Source of the DNA: Bacillota bacterium
GTDB taxonomy: Bacteria > Bacillota > Clostridia > Christensenellales > JAEXRW01
Assembly: GCA_023454175.1 (NCBI GenBank)
Contig: JAEXRW010000031.1
Location: forward strand, 44,679 to 108,678
Reading direction: 5' to 3'
DNA length: 64,000 nucleotides
Numbering within the stretch: the stretch's first letter is position 1; every line of letters begins with the position of its first letter. Below the pieces are notes generated by a model. That model was not told the origin of the DNA. It did no database searches and saw only the letters and a list, made by a program, of their open reading frames with translations. This document shows positions 1-8,499 of the stretch, in pieces. A program made the position numbers and the translations under genes.

Positions 1-815
1 ACCATCACGGCGGTCCGCAGTGCGGATATGGTCACCGTCTTTGCACGGTCCACCCCGCGGATGAGCTCCTTGTTGTTGCGTTTGACGACTTCCATCGCCA
101 CCACGCCCTGCTGGTTCACCACGATCATTTGCTGCATGTCCATGACCTTCTGCCGCAGCGGGAAAAGGATCTCTTCTTCGGCGAATTTGACCTTCTCGGG
201 ATCGCTCCCATCGGCCTTCGCCTTCTCGATGCGGGCGCTGAGGGCCTGGTCCATCGCCAGCCCGAGCTGGATATCCTGCTGGAGCTTCTTCGTGAGTTCC
301 CGCATGTTCCCTTCTTCCAGATCCAGTGTTGTATTGTCGTTGTTCAATATGGTCCTGCCCTTGTCCAGGGATGCGATGATGCTTGCGATGACGGTATCCG
401 CCTTTTCATATTTCATGAAGTAGTTGCGGATGGGGTTGAAGATCTTGCCCAGTACGCCGGACTTTGCAAAATCAACAAGGCTCGGATCCAGGTCCTTGAT
501 GGTGCGGTGCAGGTCGATCAGGCTCTTGGATACCTGGCCGCCGTCCCCGCCCGCCTTGGACAGGTTCCCCACGGTCACGGCCATCAGGGAGTTGCGTTGG
601 GAGGATTTCTGCATGACTTCGTTGCCAAAGGTCTCGATGCCTTTGATCATGGACATCTTCTCGGCTGTTTTGTCGGTGTCCACCTTCATCAGGGCATCCA
701 CGTTCTTCTCGGCCTGCTCATTGATCTTTTTCTGCTCTTCGCTCGTGCTTTTCGTCAGGGCCACGACTTCCTTTTTGACCTCTTCCGGGTTTGCCACTTC
801 CATGCTGAATTCCAT
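1..815 (-). CDS. TelA/KlaA-family toxic anion resistance protein (3' end outside window)
   Basis: About 271 N-terminal residues are visible; the C-terminus runs off the left edge. The Glu/Lys/Gln-rich helical sequence, with KSLIDLHRTIKDLDPS, a GKIFNPIRNYFMKYEKAD segment and VVNQQGVVAMEVVKRNN, matches the TelA/KlaA (YaaN) family, which is linked to tellurite and envelope stress but has no settled biochemical role. The ATG at 815 is chosen because GGAGGAAAG lies just upstream. It is the last visible gene of a minus-strand cluster with the VWA fusion and XpaC; XpaC and TelA homologues are also neighbours in bacilli. No membrane segment is visible, so the protein is probably cytoplasmic or peripheral. 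Confidence 0.85.
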   Translation of the reverse strand, partial: MEFSMEVANPEEVKKEVVALTKSTSEEQKKINEQAEKNVDALMKVDTDKTAEKMSMIKGIETFGNEVMQKSSQRNSLMAVTVGNLSKAGGDGGQVSKSLIDLHRTIKDLDPSLVDFAKSGVLGKIFNPIRNYFMKYEKADTVIASIIASLDKGRTILNNDNTTLDLEEGNMRELTKKLQQDIQLGLAMDQALSARIEKAKADGSDPEKVKFAEEEILFPLRQKVMDMQQMIVVNQQGVVAMEVVKRNNKELIRGVDRAKTVTISALRTAVM

Positions 816-837
816 CGTTCTTTCCTCCATTATGTTC

Positions 838-2529
838 CTACATTTCGGCGTTGAACAAACTCATGATTTTGTAGACCACGTCCTCGGTGTCCGCGTTGAT
901 GCTTGCAGCCTCGTTGATCGAAGATATCGTCTGGAGCGCTTCCAGGTCCGCGTTGTAGCCGATGGTGCAGATGGGCACCTTCAGTCCGCCGATCATGTCC
1001 TGGCACTGGTTCAGCGTAAAACCGGCATTGGAGTTCCCGTCGGTCAGCACGAAGAGCATCAGCTTGGCGTCGGGGTGGTCGGCCTTGGCGTCCTGCAGCA
1101 TTTTCTCGGCCACCACGATGGCGCTGTACATCGCCGTGGAGCCGCCTGCGCTCATGCTTTTCACCGCACCGGTGAAAAGGGACCGCTGGTTGATGTCAAA
1201 TTTCCCGATGGGCAGGGCGATATTCACATCGTTGTTGAAGGTGACCAGTCCGACGGACGCGTCCTTGCTGATATAGTTGGAGCCGTTCAGCAGGGATTTT
1301 TTCAGGTTGTTCAGGGGCTCGCCGTCCATGCTGCCCGATGTGTCGGCCACGAATACCGCGATGATCTCCTTATTGCTGTTTTTCTTGTCCTTCCACAGTT
1401 TCTGGGCCTGTGCCAGCTTGGAGGCGTCCATATGCGCCACCTCCGCTGAAGGCGCATAGTCGTTATTTTTATTGAAGCCGTCTTCCGTCGCCTTCCGCTG
1501 GGCCTCCGGTGTCTTGCAGAAAGCGATGAACTGCTGCAGGATCTGCTTCTTCTCGTCCGTCAGGCTGCCTATCGCGTAGACAGGGCTGTCATGGCGTACG
1601 CCGAATGGCGTGAACGCGTAATTCGATATCAGGTCGGGGGAGTTGGCCAGCTGCTGGGCTTCGAATACGAAACCGTCCAGCACGCCCGATGCCGCCGAGT
1701 CTTTCATTTGTAATGTCGTGTATGCTACAAAGGGCACGTTGGCCTGGAATTTTACGAATTCCCCGGTGGCCGCTTCGCTCAGCGGATTTGTATTGTCATA
1801 GGTGTACAGCATGGACATCAGGAAGTTTGCGCCGGTGGAGCTCGCAAAGGGATTGGTGTAGCCCATCGCGATCTCGCCCGCCGTCGTTGCGTCCGTCACG
1901 CTCTTCACGTTTACGGCGCCGTATTTCTTGGTGATGGCGTCCTGCGCGGGTTTTGAGAGCATGATTCCGGCCACGTTGCCCGTCAGCCGTTTTTCCATCA
2001 GCGTCACGTCGATGCCCTTGGCTTTCATCAGCCCTCCCCACAGCTCGTTGGAGGGTGAAAAGGCGTCGGGTACGTATTTGCCCGAGGTGATGTAGTCTAC
2101 GGCCTGGCCCGAGGCGATCCCGCGGATGGCTACCGATACGGGTTTGCCGTTGACGGTGGCTCCCGAGGAATTGAACTGGTTGGCCATGTCCACCAGCCAC
2201 CCGTCCTTGCCCTTGCCGGCTTTTTCTGTCGAAGAGAAAATCTCCACATGATCCGGCGTCGTATACGTTACCTGTTCCGGGTATTTGGATATGTCGGGCA
2301 GGATATCCTTCATATCCGTCGTCTGCAGGTCCACGGTCCCCTTCACCGGTGCCAGCGCCTGGACGTCGAGCTGCCCGTAAAGGTTCCTCAGGGAGGACAT
2401 GGCGTCCTCTTGGGAGATCTGGCTCGGCTTCTTGCCCGCGTCCTGCGTCAGGGCGACGATGCCGATGATGATGCCTACCATGATCACCCCGACGACTGCC
2501 AGGATGATAAATATCTTTTTCCTGTTCAC
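838..2529 (-). CDS. Membrane-anchored substrate-binding and VWA domain protein
   Basis: The 563-residue protein has an N-terminal membrane segment (about residues 6-28), a region resembling a type 2 periplasmic binding protein (about 45-360) and a C-terminal von Willebrand A domain (about 388-560). The VWA domain carries an intact MIDAS DTSGS motif (D396, S398, S400) and a later TDGNS. The GTG start at 2529 has AAGGGGG seven bases upstream. Topology suggests that both domains lie outside the membrane. It sits between xpaC and telA genes, 22 bp before the latter, which suggests a single membrane-stress module. The ligand is unknown; the fusion architecture is the informative part. Confidence 0.85.
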   Translation of the reverse strand: MNRKKIFIILAVVGVIMVGIIIGIVALTQDAGKKPSQISQEDAMSSLRNLYGQLDVQALAPVKGTVDLQTTDMKDILPDISKYPEQVTYTTPDHVEIFSSTEKAGKGKDGWLVDMANQFNSSGATVNGKPVSVAIRGIASGQAVDYITSGKYVPDAFSPSNELWGGLMKAKGIDVTLMEKRLTGNVAGIMLSKPAQDAITKKYGAVNVKSVTDATTAGEIAMGYTNPFASSTGANFLMSMLYTYDNTNPLSEAATGEFVKFQANVPFVAYTTLQMKDSAASGVLDGFVFEAQQLANSPDLISNYAFTPFGVRHDSPVYAIGSLTDEKKQILQQFIAFCKTPEAQRKATEDGFNKNNDYAPSAEVAHMDASKLAQAQKLWKDKKNSNKEIIAVFVADTSGSMDGEPLNNLKKSLLNGSNYISKDASVGLVTFNNDVNIALPIGKFDINQRSLFTGAVKSMSAGGSTAMYSAIVVAEKMLQDAKADHPDAKLMLFVLTDGNSNAGFTLNQCQDMIGGLKVPICTIGYNADLEALQTISSINEAASINADTEDVVYKIMSLFNAEM

Positions 2530-2572
2530 TTTTATACCCCCTTAGAGAATGTCGCAACTTTACTCTGGTCTT

Positions 2573-3319
2573 CTATTTGTACCATTTGGTGTCCCGGATG
2601 AGATTGTCCAGCTCCTGCAAGGCTTCCATGGTCTCCAGTTCACCGTTGCTGAGGCTGTTGAATTTGGATATTTCCAGCAGCAGCTTGTCCAGCCGCAGTA
2701 AAATCTCCTCGTTTCCCACGACGGACCGGTTGACGTAATCGATGTATTCGTTATAAATGCCCATCTTCTGTGCCGCGATGTTTTTGTCCAGCTCCGATTT
2801 GCCGGTTTTGATCTCGTTGTATTCCTCTTCGTCAAAAGCGCAGATCTTGTTCAGCATGCTCTTGATGTTCAGGCACATGACCTTTTCGGCGCTGTCCACG
2901 ACCCCGGTAAATTTACCGTAGCTCATCTCGGTATCCGAGAATTTCTGCAGCAGGATATCCTTGATCAGGTCTTTCTTCTTCTCCATTTTTGAGATCTGTT
3001 CCGATACCTCTTCCAGCTTGGCAGAGAACGTGCCCGAGTATTTCAGCCGGTTGATCGTGTCCCGGCAGGAATTCAGGTCCGTGATCTTGTCGGCCGTTAG
3101 CGTAGGGTCGATCTTGGGCGCCCGGCCTTTGATGATGCGGTAATTCACATAGATAAAAAGGAATACGCTGCCAATGATCACAACCAGGCCGATGAGCGTT
3201 TCCAGGATGCTTCCGCCAAAAACCTGTACCTTGAAAAAGGCGTTGGAAAACACAGCGATATTGACGAGTATGAGCGCAAGATTGAATGCGATCAGCTTGA
3301 TAACTACATGCCGCCTCAC
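2573..3319 (-). CDS. XpaC-family membrane protein
   Basis: This 248-residue protein has two hydrophobic segments near the N-terminus (about residues 8-28 and 38-60), then a charged, largely helical cytoplasmic region rich in Lys/Glu/Asp. The plan fits the XpaC family (named for hydrolysis of 5-bromo-4-chloroindolyl phosphate), which is often encoded beside TelA. The GTG start at 3319 is backed by GGGAGG eight bases upstream. It is the first gene of the XpaC, VWA-fusion, TelA series, with a 43-bp gap to the next gene. The family's enzymatic activity is poorly established, so only membership is claimed. Confidence 0.75.
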   Translation of the reverse strand: MRRHVVIKLIAFNLALILVNIAVFSNAFFKVQVFGGSILETLIGLVVIIGSVFLFIYVNYRIIKGRAPKIDPTLTADKITDLNSCRDTINRLKYSGTFSAKLEEVSEQISKMEKKKDLIKDILLQKFSDTEMSYGKFTGVVDSAEKVMCLNIKSMLNKICAFDEEEYNEIKTGKSELDKNIAAQKMGIYNEYIDYVNRSVVGNEEILLRLDKLLLEISKFNSLSNGELETMEALQELDNLIRDTKWYK

Positions 3320-3652
3320 TTGGCTGCCCTCCCTAAATTCAAACGATAGTAATATTTATATTATAACATAAAAATACCATTTTTTTAATCGTTAGTCGAG
3401 AAATATTGGGGACCCATCATGATTCCGGTACCGAGCAATTCTCTCATCCAGTGTATGCTTCATGATGCAAAATGCCAGTTCTCATTGCCTGGTCCTTTTT
3501 AGCAGCTTTTCTTTTTATGCAGTGCCGCCATGCAGTACTCCTGCAGGCGAATAGCAAAAGAGAAGCGCTTTTTTTTCCAGTGCTTCCCGTCAGGTGTCGT
3601 TTGGGTGATACAAACGTTCTATGGCTGGAGAGGAATTTGAAATACTTTCGGT
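3320..3652. other. Intergenic gap without a recognisable gene
   Basis: This 333-bp gap lies between the XpaC start and the GT4 glycosyltransferase stop. It is AT-rich near 3340-3400, where a TATAAT-like -10 for the XpaC cluster can be read on the minus strand without a convincing -35. No supported small gene or clear terminator was found. Confidence 0.5.
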
Positions 3653-4858
3653 TCAGTAAAACCGCAGGTTCCCCCACTTGGGCTTGGCCTTTCCTTCCCG
3701 TAGCTTGTACGTCTTGATGAGGTCTTCATACAGTACGGTCAGGTCTTCCACCCGTTTTTCCCAGTGCACATAGACGGTCTTCTGTGCGTTTTCGCCCACG
3801 GTTTTGATGAGTTCCGGGTGTTCCAGCAGCGCCGCGATGCGCGCAGCATACCCCGCCACGCTCGCCGGTCCGAAAAAGCCGTTGTATCCGTCGCGGATGC
3901 CCGCCGCGCTGTTCGTCCCGCTGATCACGAGGGCCGGGCATTTCACCGAGGCTGCCTCCATCATCACGATGGGCGCGTTGTCGTATACGGAGGGGAAAAG
4001 GAAAAGGTCCGCCCGCGCAAAAACCGTCTGCAGCTCCGAACGGTCCAGGATCTTGCCCAGGAACGTGGTGACGCCGTCGATGCCCAGTTCCCGCGCCAGG
4101 TTTATACAGTCGTTCATGTCCTTGCCCTCCCCCGCCGTGAAGAGGCGGAAGCGGATGCCGTTGCTTTTGAGGATGGCGCAGGCTTTCAGGATAAGCCGGA
4201 TGTTTTTGGCCTGGATGTGTTGTCCCACGAAAAGCAGCACCGTTTCATCGGGGCCCACATGGTGCTTTTCATTGAAGGCCCTGCGCAGGGGCTCCACATC
4301 CTGCACCGCGTCGTATTCGCACCCGTTCGGCAGCACGCCCAGATCGCCCTTGTAGCCGTAATCACGGAGGACGCCCACGGTGGGTTCGTTCACGGCAAAA
4401 ACGAAATCCGCGCTTTCGTAAAAATTCACCACCGCGCTCAGGGCTATCCTGGCCAGCGTGGTGGATTTTAAATTGCTCTTGAAGTCGTCGTAGTATTTGG
4501 AGTGAAAGGTTGCCACCATCGGCACGTGCCGTTCGTGTGCCAGCCTGCGCCCGTACTCGCCCGTGCTGAAAGGGCTGTGTGCGTGTATGATGTCAAACGG
4601 GATGCCAAAAAGTTTCTTGCGGAATTCATAGTCGAATTCGGGGATGGCTAAGCGGTAAGGCCCTTTGAACGGCTGCCCCACCGATTTGCAGCGGATGATG
4701 CTGTAGGGTTCGTTGTCATCGTTGTATCCGGGGAATTCCGGAACGGCTACGTGGCATTCGTGCCCCATCTGGTTCAGCCACACTGCATAGTTCCTTACTA
4801 CGTTTCCCACGCCGTCCACGCACGGCGAATATGAATCGTTGAATTGTCCCACTATCAC
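3653..4858 (-). CDS. Family 4 glycosyltransferase (GT-B fold)
   Basis: The 401-residue protein follows the GT4 plan. The N-terminal acceptor domain has a glycine-containing loop (DGVGNVVRNYA, near residue 15) and HAHSPFSTGE; the C-terminal nucleotide-sugar domain has LLFVGQHIQAKNI and FLFPSVYDNAPIVMMEAA. In the usual EX7E motif the first glutamate appears as Asp, a tolerated variant. It would transfer a sugar from an activated donor to a lipid or cell-surface acceptor at the cytoplasmic face. The GTG start at 4858 has GGAGG eight bases upstream. It is monocistronic, so the substrate cannot be inferred from context. Confidence 0.88.
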   Translation of the reverse strand: MIVGQFNDSYSPCVDGVGNVVRNYAVWLNQMGHECHVAVPEFPGYNDDNEPYSIIRCKSVGQPFKGPYRLAIPEFDYEFRKKLFGIPFDIIHAHSPFSTGEYGRRLAHERHVPMVATFHSKYYDDFKSNLKSTTLARIALSAVVNFYESADFVFAVNEPTVGVLRDYGYKGDLGVLPNGCEYDAVQDVEPLRRAFNEKHHVGPDETVLLFVGQHIQAKNIRLILKACAILKSNGIRFRLFTAGEGKDMNDCINLARELGIDGVTTFLGKILDRSELQTVFARADLFLFPSVYDNAPIVMMEAASVKCPALVISGTNSAAGIRDGYNGFFGPASVAGYAARIAALLEHPELIKTVGENAQKTVYVHWEKRVEDLTVLYEDLIKTYKLREGKAKPKWGNLRFY

Positions 4859-5071
4859 GCTCAGGAGCCTCCCCGGTTATGATTGAAGGTCGGTGTCAGA
4901 CTTGAACCATTATACCATCCCGTATGGGAAAAACCAAGATTTCAGTTTGCACATGGCTGGATGCACGCATGCCGGCCGCCTGGATAATGCGTTCCCGCCT
5001 GCAGCCGGCAGTGTACGGCATTCAGTGTTTATTATAGGTAATGGGATGGGATCCCATCCGGTATCCCGGAA
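4859..5071. other. Intergenic region with a 14-bp perfect palindrome
   Basis: There is no gene here. A perfect palindrome, GATGGGATCCCATC, lies at 5045-5058, between the upstream region of the GT4 gene and the terminator of the NlpC/P60 gene. Its function is unknown; it may be an operator or a chance palindrome. Confidence 0.5.
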
Positions 5072-5073
5072 AT

Positions 5074-5100
5074 GAAAAAGGAGCCCCGGAAGGCTCCTGG
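5074..5100 (-). terminator. Intrinsic terminator of the first NlpC/P60 gene
   Basis: Read on the minus strand, AGGAGCC and GGCTCCT flank a short loop and are followed by a T-run, directly after the stop codon at 5110. Confidence 0.85.
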
Positions 5101-5109
5101 CGATCTTGC

Positions 5110-6396
5110 TCAATCGTTTCGTACGATGGGCCGGGATATGTTCAGGATGTACTGCACGGTGCTTGTTTTGCCGGGTTTGTGCTGGAAGAACCGTCCTGCC
5201 CCTTCCATGGAGGCGGTGATCTCATAGGTGATGCCGCTCGTGCCGTCTTTCCAGTAAAGCGCCCGCGTTTTCGCTTTCCTGAACGGGCTTTCATAAATGT
5301 ATTTCCCGTCGTTGCCTTTTACCGAGGGGAAATACTGCATCCCCACGCCGGCAAGCCCTTTCCCCTTGATCCCGATGCTCCGCATCATGCCGTAGTAGGC
5401 CTTCTGGTCTGCCCAGCCCGTATCGATGTACAGGTAGGCGTCCACGGGAAAACCGGGATAGTATTTCACCAGGGTCTCCGCGATGCCCAGCCTCCGGGCC
5501 GTGCCCATGAAGATACCGCAGTGGCTCCCCTTCCCGGATGTGTAGGTATAGGTTTTGGAGTTGTATACGATATCGCCAATCCGGGCTTCCGAAAGGGACG
5601 GGATGACCCAGTGTGTCTTGTTGATCCCGGGGGTGTAGCGCTGGACGCCCGAGATCCCTGCAAAGAATACGGCCGCGGAGTCTCTGGGGATCTCATACCC
5701 CATGTTGTGGTATACCCAGTGCACGTATTCCGCGCAGTCCATGCCGTATGCGGGATATTTCCTGTCCTTCGTTTTCGTCCACCACTTGGCGTCGTAGCCC
5801 ATGATGTTCCCGTTACCGCCATAGTTGAAAGGGACGCCCGAAACAGTTTTTTTGCTGACCGTTTTGGTATAGCTGTCGATGGTGACCCCGTGCGCCTCTT
5901 CATACGCCAGCACAAAGGGGTCGCGCTCGGGCATCAGCCGGAAGGCAGTCTCCACAAACCGTTTCTCCAGGGACGACATCGTGTCGGTGAAGTCGGCGGG
6001 CCTGGGGACGTCGACAGGGCGTCCGTATTTGGATTCCTTTTGCGTTGTTATGGTGATTTTGTATACCTTCGCGTCGGCGCCGTCGCTTACCTGGATGCTT
6101 GCGGCTGTCGAAGTGCCTTTCAATGGGATGGTGGCGGATCCGTCTTTTTCCGTTTTGCCGTTGATGGAGATGCTCCAGCCTTTCTGGGCGGTCGCAGTGA
6201 TTTGTACGCAGAGGGTCCCCGCCGGCATGCTCACGGTATATTCGGTTCTGAGCGGGTCGAAAGTCGGCGCGAGCACGCCGCCTTCCACATTCAGGCTGCT
6301 CAGGGTCGCTCCCACCCTCGCCGCGGCGTATGCCCCTGTAATGGAGATGGATATCACCACCAGCACCGCGATCATCGCCGCGCACACTTTTTTCAT
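5110..6396 (-). CDS. Secreted NlpC/P60-type protein with cadherin-like beta-sandwich domain
   Basis: The 428-residue protein has a signal peptide (about residues 1-25), a cadherin-like beta-sandwich region (about 28-118, with the FDPLRTEYTVSMPAG pattern) and a C-terminal papain-like region resembling NlpC/P60. Cys221 in GMDCAEYVHW and His292 in GKGSHCGIFMG fit the catalytic dyad, so it is probably a cell-wall endopeptidase or related hydrolase. The start has AAGGGG nine bases upstream. The next gene upstream encodes a paralogue closely similar over roughly the last 290 residues, a tandem duplication in which the N-terminal export signals have diverged: signal peptide here, lipobox there. Confidence 0.82.
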   Translation of the reverse strand: MKKVCAAMIAVLVVISISITGAYAAARVGATLSSLNVEGGVLAPTFDPLRTEYTVSMPAGTLCVQITATAQKGWSISINGKTEKDGSATIPLKGTSTAASIQVSDGADAKVYKITITTQKESKYGRPVDVPRPADFTDTMSSLEKRFVETAFRLMPERDPFVLAYEEAHGVTIDSYTKTVSKKTVSGVPFNYGGNGNIMGYDAKWWTKTKDRKYPAYGMDCAEYVHWVYHNMGYEIPRDSAAVFFAGISGVQRYTPGINKTHWVIPSLSEARIGDIVYNSKTYTYTSGKGSHCGIFMGTARRLGIAETLVKYYPGFPVDAYLYIDTGWADQKAYYGMMRSIGIKGKGLAGVGMQYFPSVKGNDGKYIYESPFRKAKTRALYWKDGTSGITYEITASMEGAGRFFQHKPGKTSTVQYILNISRPIVRND

Positions 6397-6457
6397 TTGC
6401 TTTATCCCCTTATTGGCTTGTATGGTTTCGAATCCGGTTCAATCGATTTATAGCTGG

Positions 6458-7822
6458 CTAGTCATTGCGTATGATGGGACGGGAGATGTTCAAAAGGTAT
6501 CGGACGTTTTCCGCCATGTCCGGTCTGTGCTGGAAAGGCCGCCCCTCCTGTTCCATTGCCGATGTTACTTCAAAGGTCATTCCCGAGACGCTGTCCTTCC
6601 AGCGCAGGATGCGCGTCTTCTCGTTTCTGTAGGGGCTTTTGTAGATATATTTGCCGTCGTTTCCTTTGACGGATGGGAAATACTGCACCCCGGTTCCGAA
6701 AATGCGGTTTCCTTTGATCCCGATGCTGTGCAGTTCATGGAGGTAAAAGGACTCGTCAGCCCAGCCCGTGTCGATATACAGATAGGCGTCCATGGGGAAT
6801 CCCGGGAAGTATTTGGCCAGGGTTTTTGTGATGCCCAGCTTCCTTGCCGTCCCCAGGAACATCCCCACATGGCTGCCCTTTCCCGATACGTATGTGGATT
6901 CTTCCGAATTGTAGACGATGTCGCCGATCTTTGTCGCAGAAAGGGTTGGGATCACCCAATGCGTCTTGCCGATGCCTGGGGTATACCGGCGCACGCCGGC
7001 TATGCCCGCGAAGAAAATGCTGGAGGAGTCGCCGGGTATCTTATACCCCATGTTGTAGTATATCCAGTGCATGTATTCTGCGCAGTCCATCCCGTTTGCG
7101 GGGTACTTGCTGTCGCCGGATGCCGTCCACCAGTTATCATCATAACCTGTGATATCGCCGTTGCCGCCGTAGCGGAATGGCACGCCCGAAACACGCTTTC
7201 CATTGACCGTTTTGCTGTAGCTGTCGATGTTCACCCCGTATGCTTCCTCATAGGCCAGCACAAAAGGGTTCCGTTCGGGCAATAGCCGCAGGGCCGTCTC
7301 CACAAACTGTTTTTCCAGGGGGGACATCTTGCCGGGGTCTGCGGGCGTCTCTCTGTGCAGGACGACGGAATAGGTTTGGGACTGCCCTTGTCCGTTTTGG
7401 ATGTCTATTCTTATATCGTTGTCGCCGTAATCCAGCAGGATCGTTTTGGATTCCAGTTCCTTCCCGTTGAAGGTTACCTGGGTGACCGTTTGTGCTACCG
7501 CCGGCTGAAAGTCGATCTTCACTTCGGCCCGGTCGTAGGTCACTGCGGCATTGTACGCATATGTGTCAGGGGTGAATTTCGGATTGAGCTGGGTATGGGT
7601 GATGGAAAGCGCCTGTAATTGCACAGCCTGTATATCCGTGGATGGGGCAGGGAGTTTGCTGGGGGCGGGTGTGGCAGGGGCTGTGCTGCTGGAAGCGGGT
7701 GTGTCCGCCGCGGTATTCGGAGCCCGGCTGCCCATGAAAGATTCGCCGGGTCTGCACGCGCTGAGCAAACAGATGCACGTTGCGAAAAGTATGGCAAATA
7801 TAAAAAGGAGTGCCTTTTTCAT
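6458..7822 (-). CDS. NlpC/P60-type lipoprotein, tandem paralogue
   Basis: The 454-residue protein has a lipoprotein signal peptide ending in LLSAC (lipidated Cys23) and a Thr/Ala/Pro/Ser-rich linker (about residues 35-65). A cadherin-like domain (about 68-158) precedes an NlpC/P60-like region with Cys247 in GMDCAEYMHW and His318 in GKGSHVGMFLG. It would be held on the outer face of the membrane and act on peptidoglycan. The catalytic half is very close to that of the neighbour at 5110-6396. Transcription probably continues into that gene across 61 bp, since no terminator separates them. Confidence 0.82.
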   Translation of the reverse strand: MKKALLFIFAILFATCICLLSACRPGESFMGSRAPNTAADTPASSSTAPATPAPSKLPAPSTDIQAVQLQALSITHTQLNPKFTPDTYAYNAAVTYDRAEVKIDFQPAVAQTVTQVTFNGKELESKTILLDYGDNDIRIDIQNGQGQSQTYSVVLHRETPADPGKMSPLEKQFVETALRLLPERNPFVLAYEEAYGVNIDSYSKTVNGKRVSGVPFRYGGNGDITGYDDNWWTASGDSKYPANGMDCAEYMHWIYYNMGYKIPGDSSSIFFAGIAGVRRYTPGIGKTHWVIPTLSATKIGDIVYNSEESTYVSGKGSHVGMFLGTARKLGITKTLAKYFPGFPMDAYLYIDTGWADESFYLHELHSIGIKGNRIFGTGVQYFPSVKGNDGKYIYKSPYRNEKTRILRWKDSVSGMTFEVTSAMEQEGRPFQHRPDMAENVRYLLNISRPIIRND

Positions 7823-7906
7823 TTGTATAAAGCCCCTGGTATTATTCGGTCACCCTGTTTCCATATTCAGCGCTTCAAAAAGGACTGTTCGGGATGGAAT
7901 TCGTCA

Positions 7907-8164
7907 TCAGCCCGCGAGCGACTGGTAATAGTCGTGCAGGCCTTCCCTGTCCTCCAGGCTCAGGTCATGCCAGCGTATGCCCTTTACGGCGCCTTCCAGC
8001 GCGCAGAGCGTATTGTAGCACGTGTCCCCTTCCAAAAGGCGCAGCCGGAGAAAAGCCTCCCTGCTCCCCAGCAGCATCAGCATCTCGCTGTCCATCACCC
8101 CTGCGTCGATGAGGCGTCTCTCCAGCGCTTTTCCGATATTGGGCAGCTTGTTCAGGTCAGACAT
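7907..8164 (-). CDS. TfoX C-terminal-domain protein
   Basis: This small helical protein (about 85 residues) begins SDLNKLPNIGKALERRLIDAG and contains VKGIRWHDLSLEDREGL, which fits the stand-alone TfoX/Sxy C-terminal domain, a helix-hairpin-helix-like fold. The ATG at 8164 has GGGGG six bases upstream; an ATG at 8170 is in frame but too close to that site. The TfoX N-terminal domain is absent, so it is probably not a competence activator. It lies 84 bp upstream of the NlpC/P60 lipoprotein gene on the same strand. Confidence 0.72.
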   Translation of the reverse strand: MSDLNKLPNIGKALERRLIDAGVMDSEMLMLLGSREAFLRLRLLEGDTCYNTLCALEGAVKGIRWHDLSLEDREGLHDYYQSLAG

Positions 8165-8325
8165 TTTCATCCCCCGTTGTTTGAATGGCGATATATACAG
8201 TAATATATAGCTGCAACAGCATATATTATAACACGATTTTCCGGTTTGGTAAAATATCGGCTGTTTCGTCACTTTTCCGTACCAGTAAATCCGGTTCTGC
8301 CACGGCAAACAAGCCCTGCGCATGG

Positions 8326-8348
8326 GAAAAGGAGGCGTGCAGCCTCCT
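8326..8348 (-). terminator. Terminator-like hairpin on the left of dispersed repeat copy 1
   Basis: On the minus strand AGGAGGC pairs with GCCTCCT across a short loop and is followed by TTTTC. It lies upstream of the TfoX-like gene, so it would end a transcript coming through the dispersed repeat rather than end that gene. Confidence 0.7.
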
Positions 8349-8384
8349 GAAACCATGAAACAATATGGCAATGTAAATCTAGTT

Positions 8385-8458
8385 CAGTCATTGCTGGCGG
8401 CATGTACGTCAGAAATGATACCTTGCATGCAGGTTTGCGGGTGAGTAATTCTGCATGG
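8385..8458 (+). repeat. Two-hairpin dispersed repeat, copy 1
   Basis: Hairpin 1 pairs 8387-8396 with 8410-8419 (GTCATTGCTG with CAGAAATGAT, one mismatch). Hairpin 2 pairs CATGCAG (8426-8432) with CTGCATG (8451-8457). It is flanked on both sides by terminator hairpins. Related copies lie near 16244, 19347 and 54124, all in the same orientation. Confidence 0.8.
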
Positions 8459-8466
8459 TAAAAATC

Positions 8467-8491
8467 AAAAAAGTGGCCCTGCCACTTTTTT
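8467..8491. terminator. Bidirectional terminator after the coiled-coil protein gene
   Basis: AAAAAAGTGGC and GCCACTTTTTT form a symmetric hairpin with a T-run on either strand, just beyond the stop codon at 8500 of the minus-strand gene. Confidence 0.85.
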
Positions 8492-8499
8492 GAACTGCA

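Noticed and set aside
3444..3677. A 77-residue frame overlapping the end of the GT4 gene
   Set aside because: Basic, compositionally odd translation, no ribosome site, and partial overlap with the real gene on the same strand in another frame.
5041..6453. A long plus-strand frame across the NlpC/P60 gene
   Set aside because: It mirrors the minus-strand coding sequence and shows no ribosome site or recognisable domain.
8385..8458. Dispersed two-hairpin repeat as an integron attC site
   Set aside because: There is no GTTRRRY core site, the spacing does not delimit single-gene cassettes, and the neighbouring genes are ordinary chromosomal ones.
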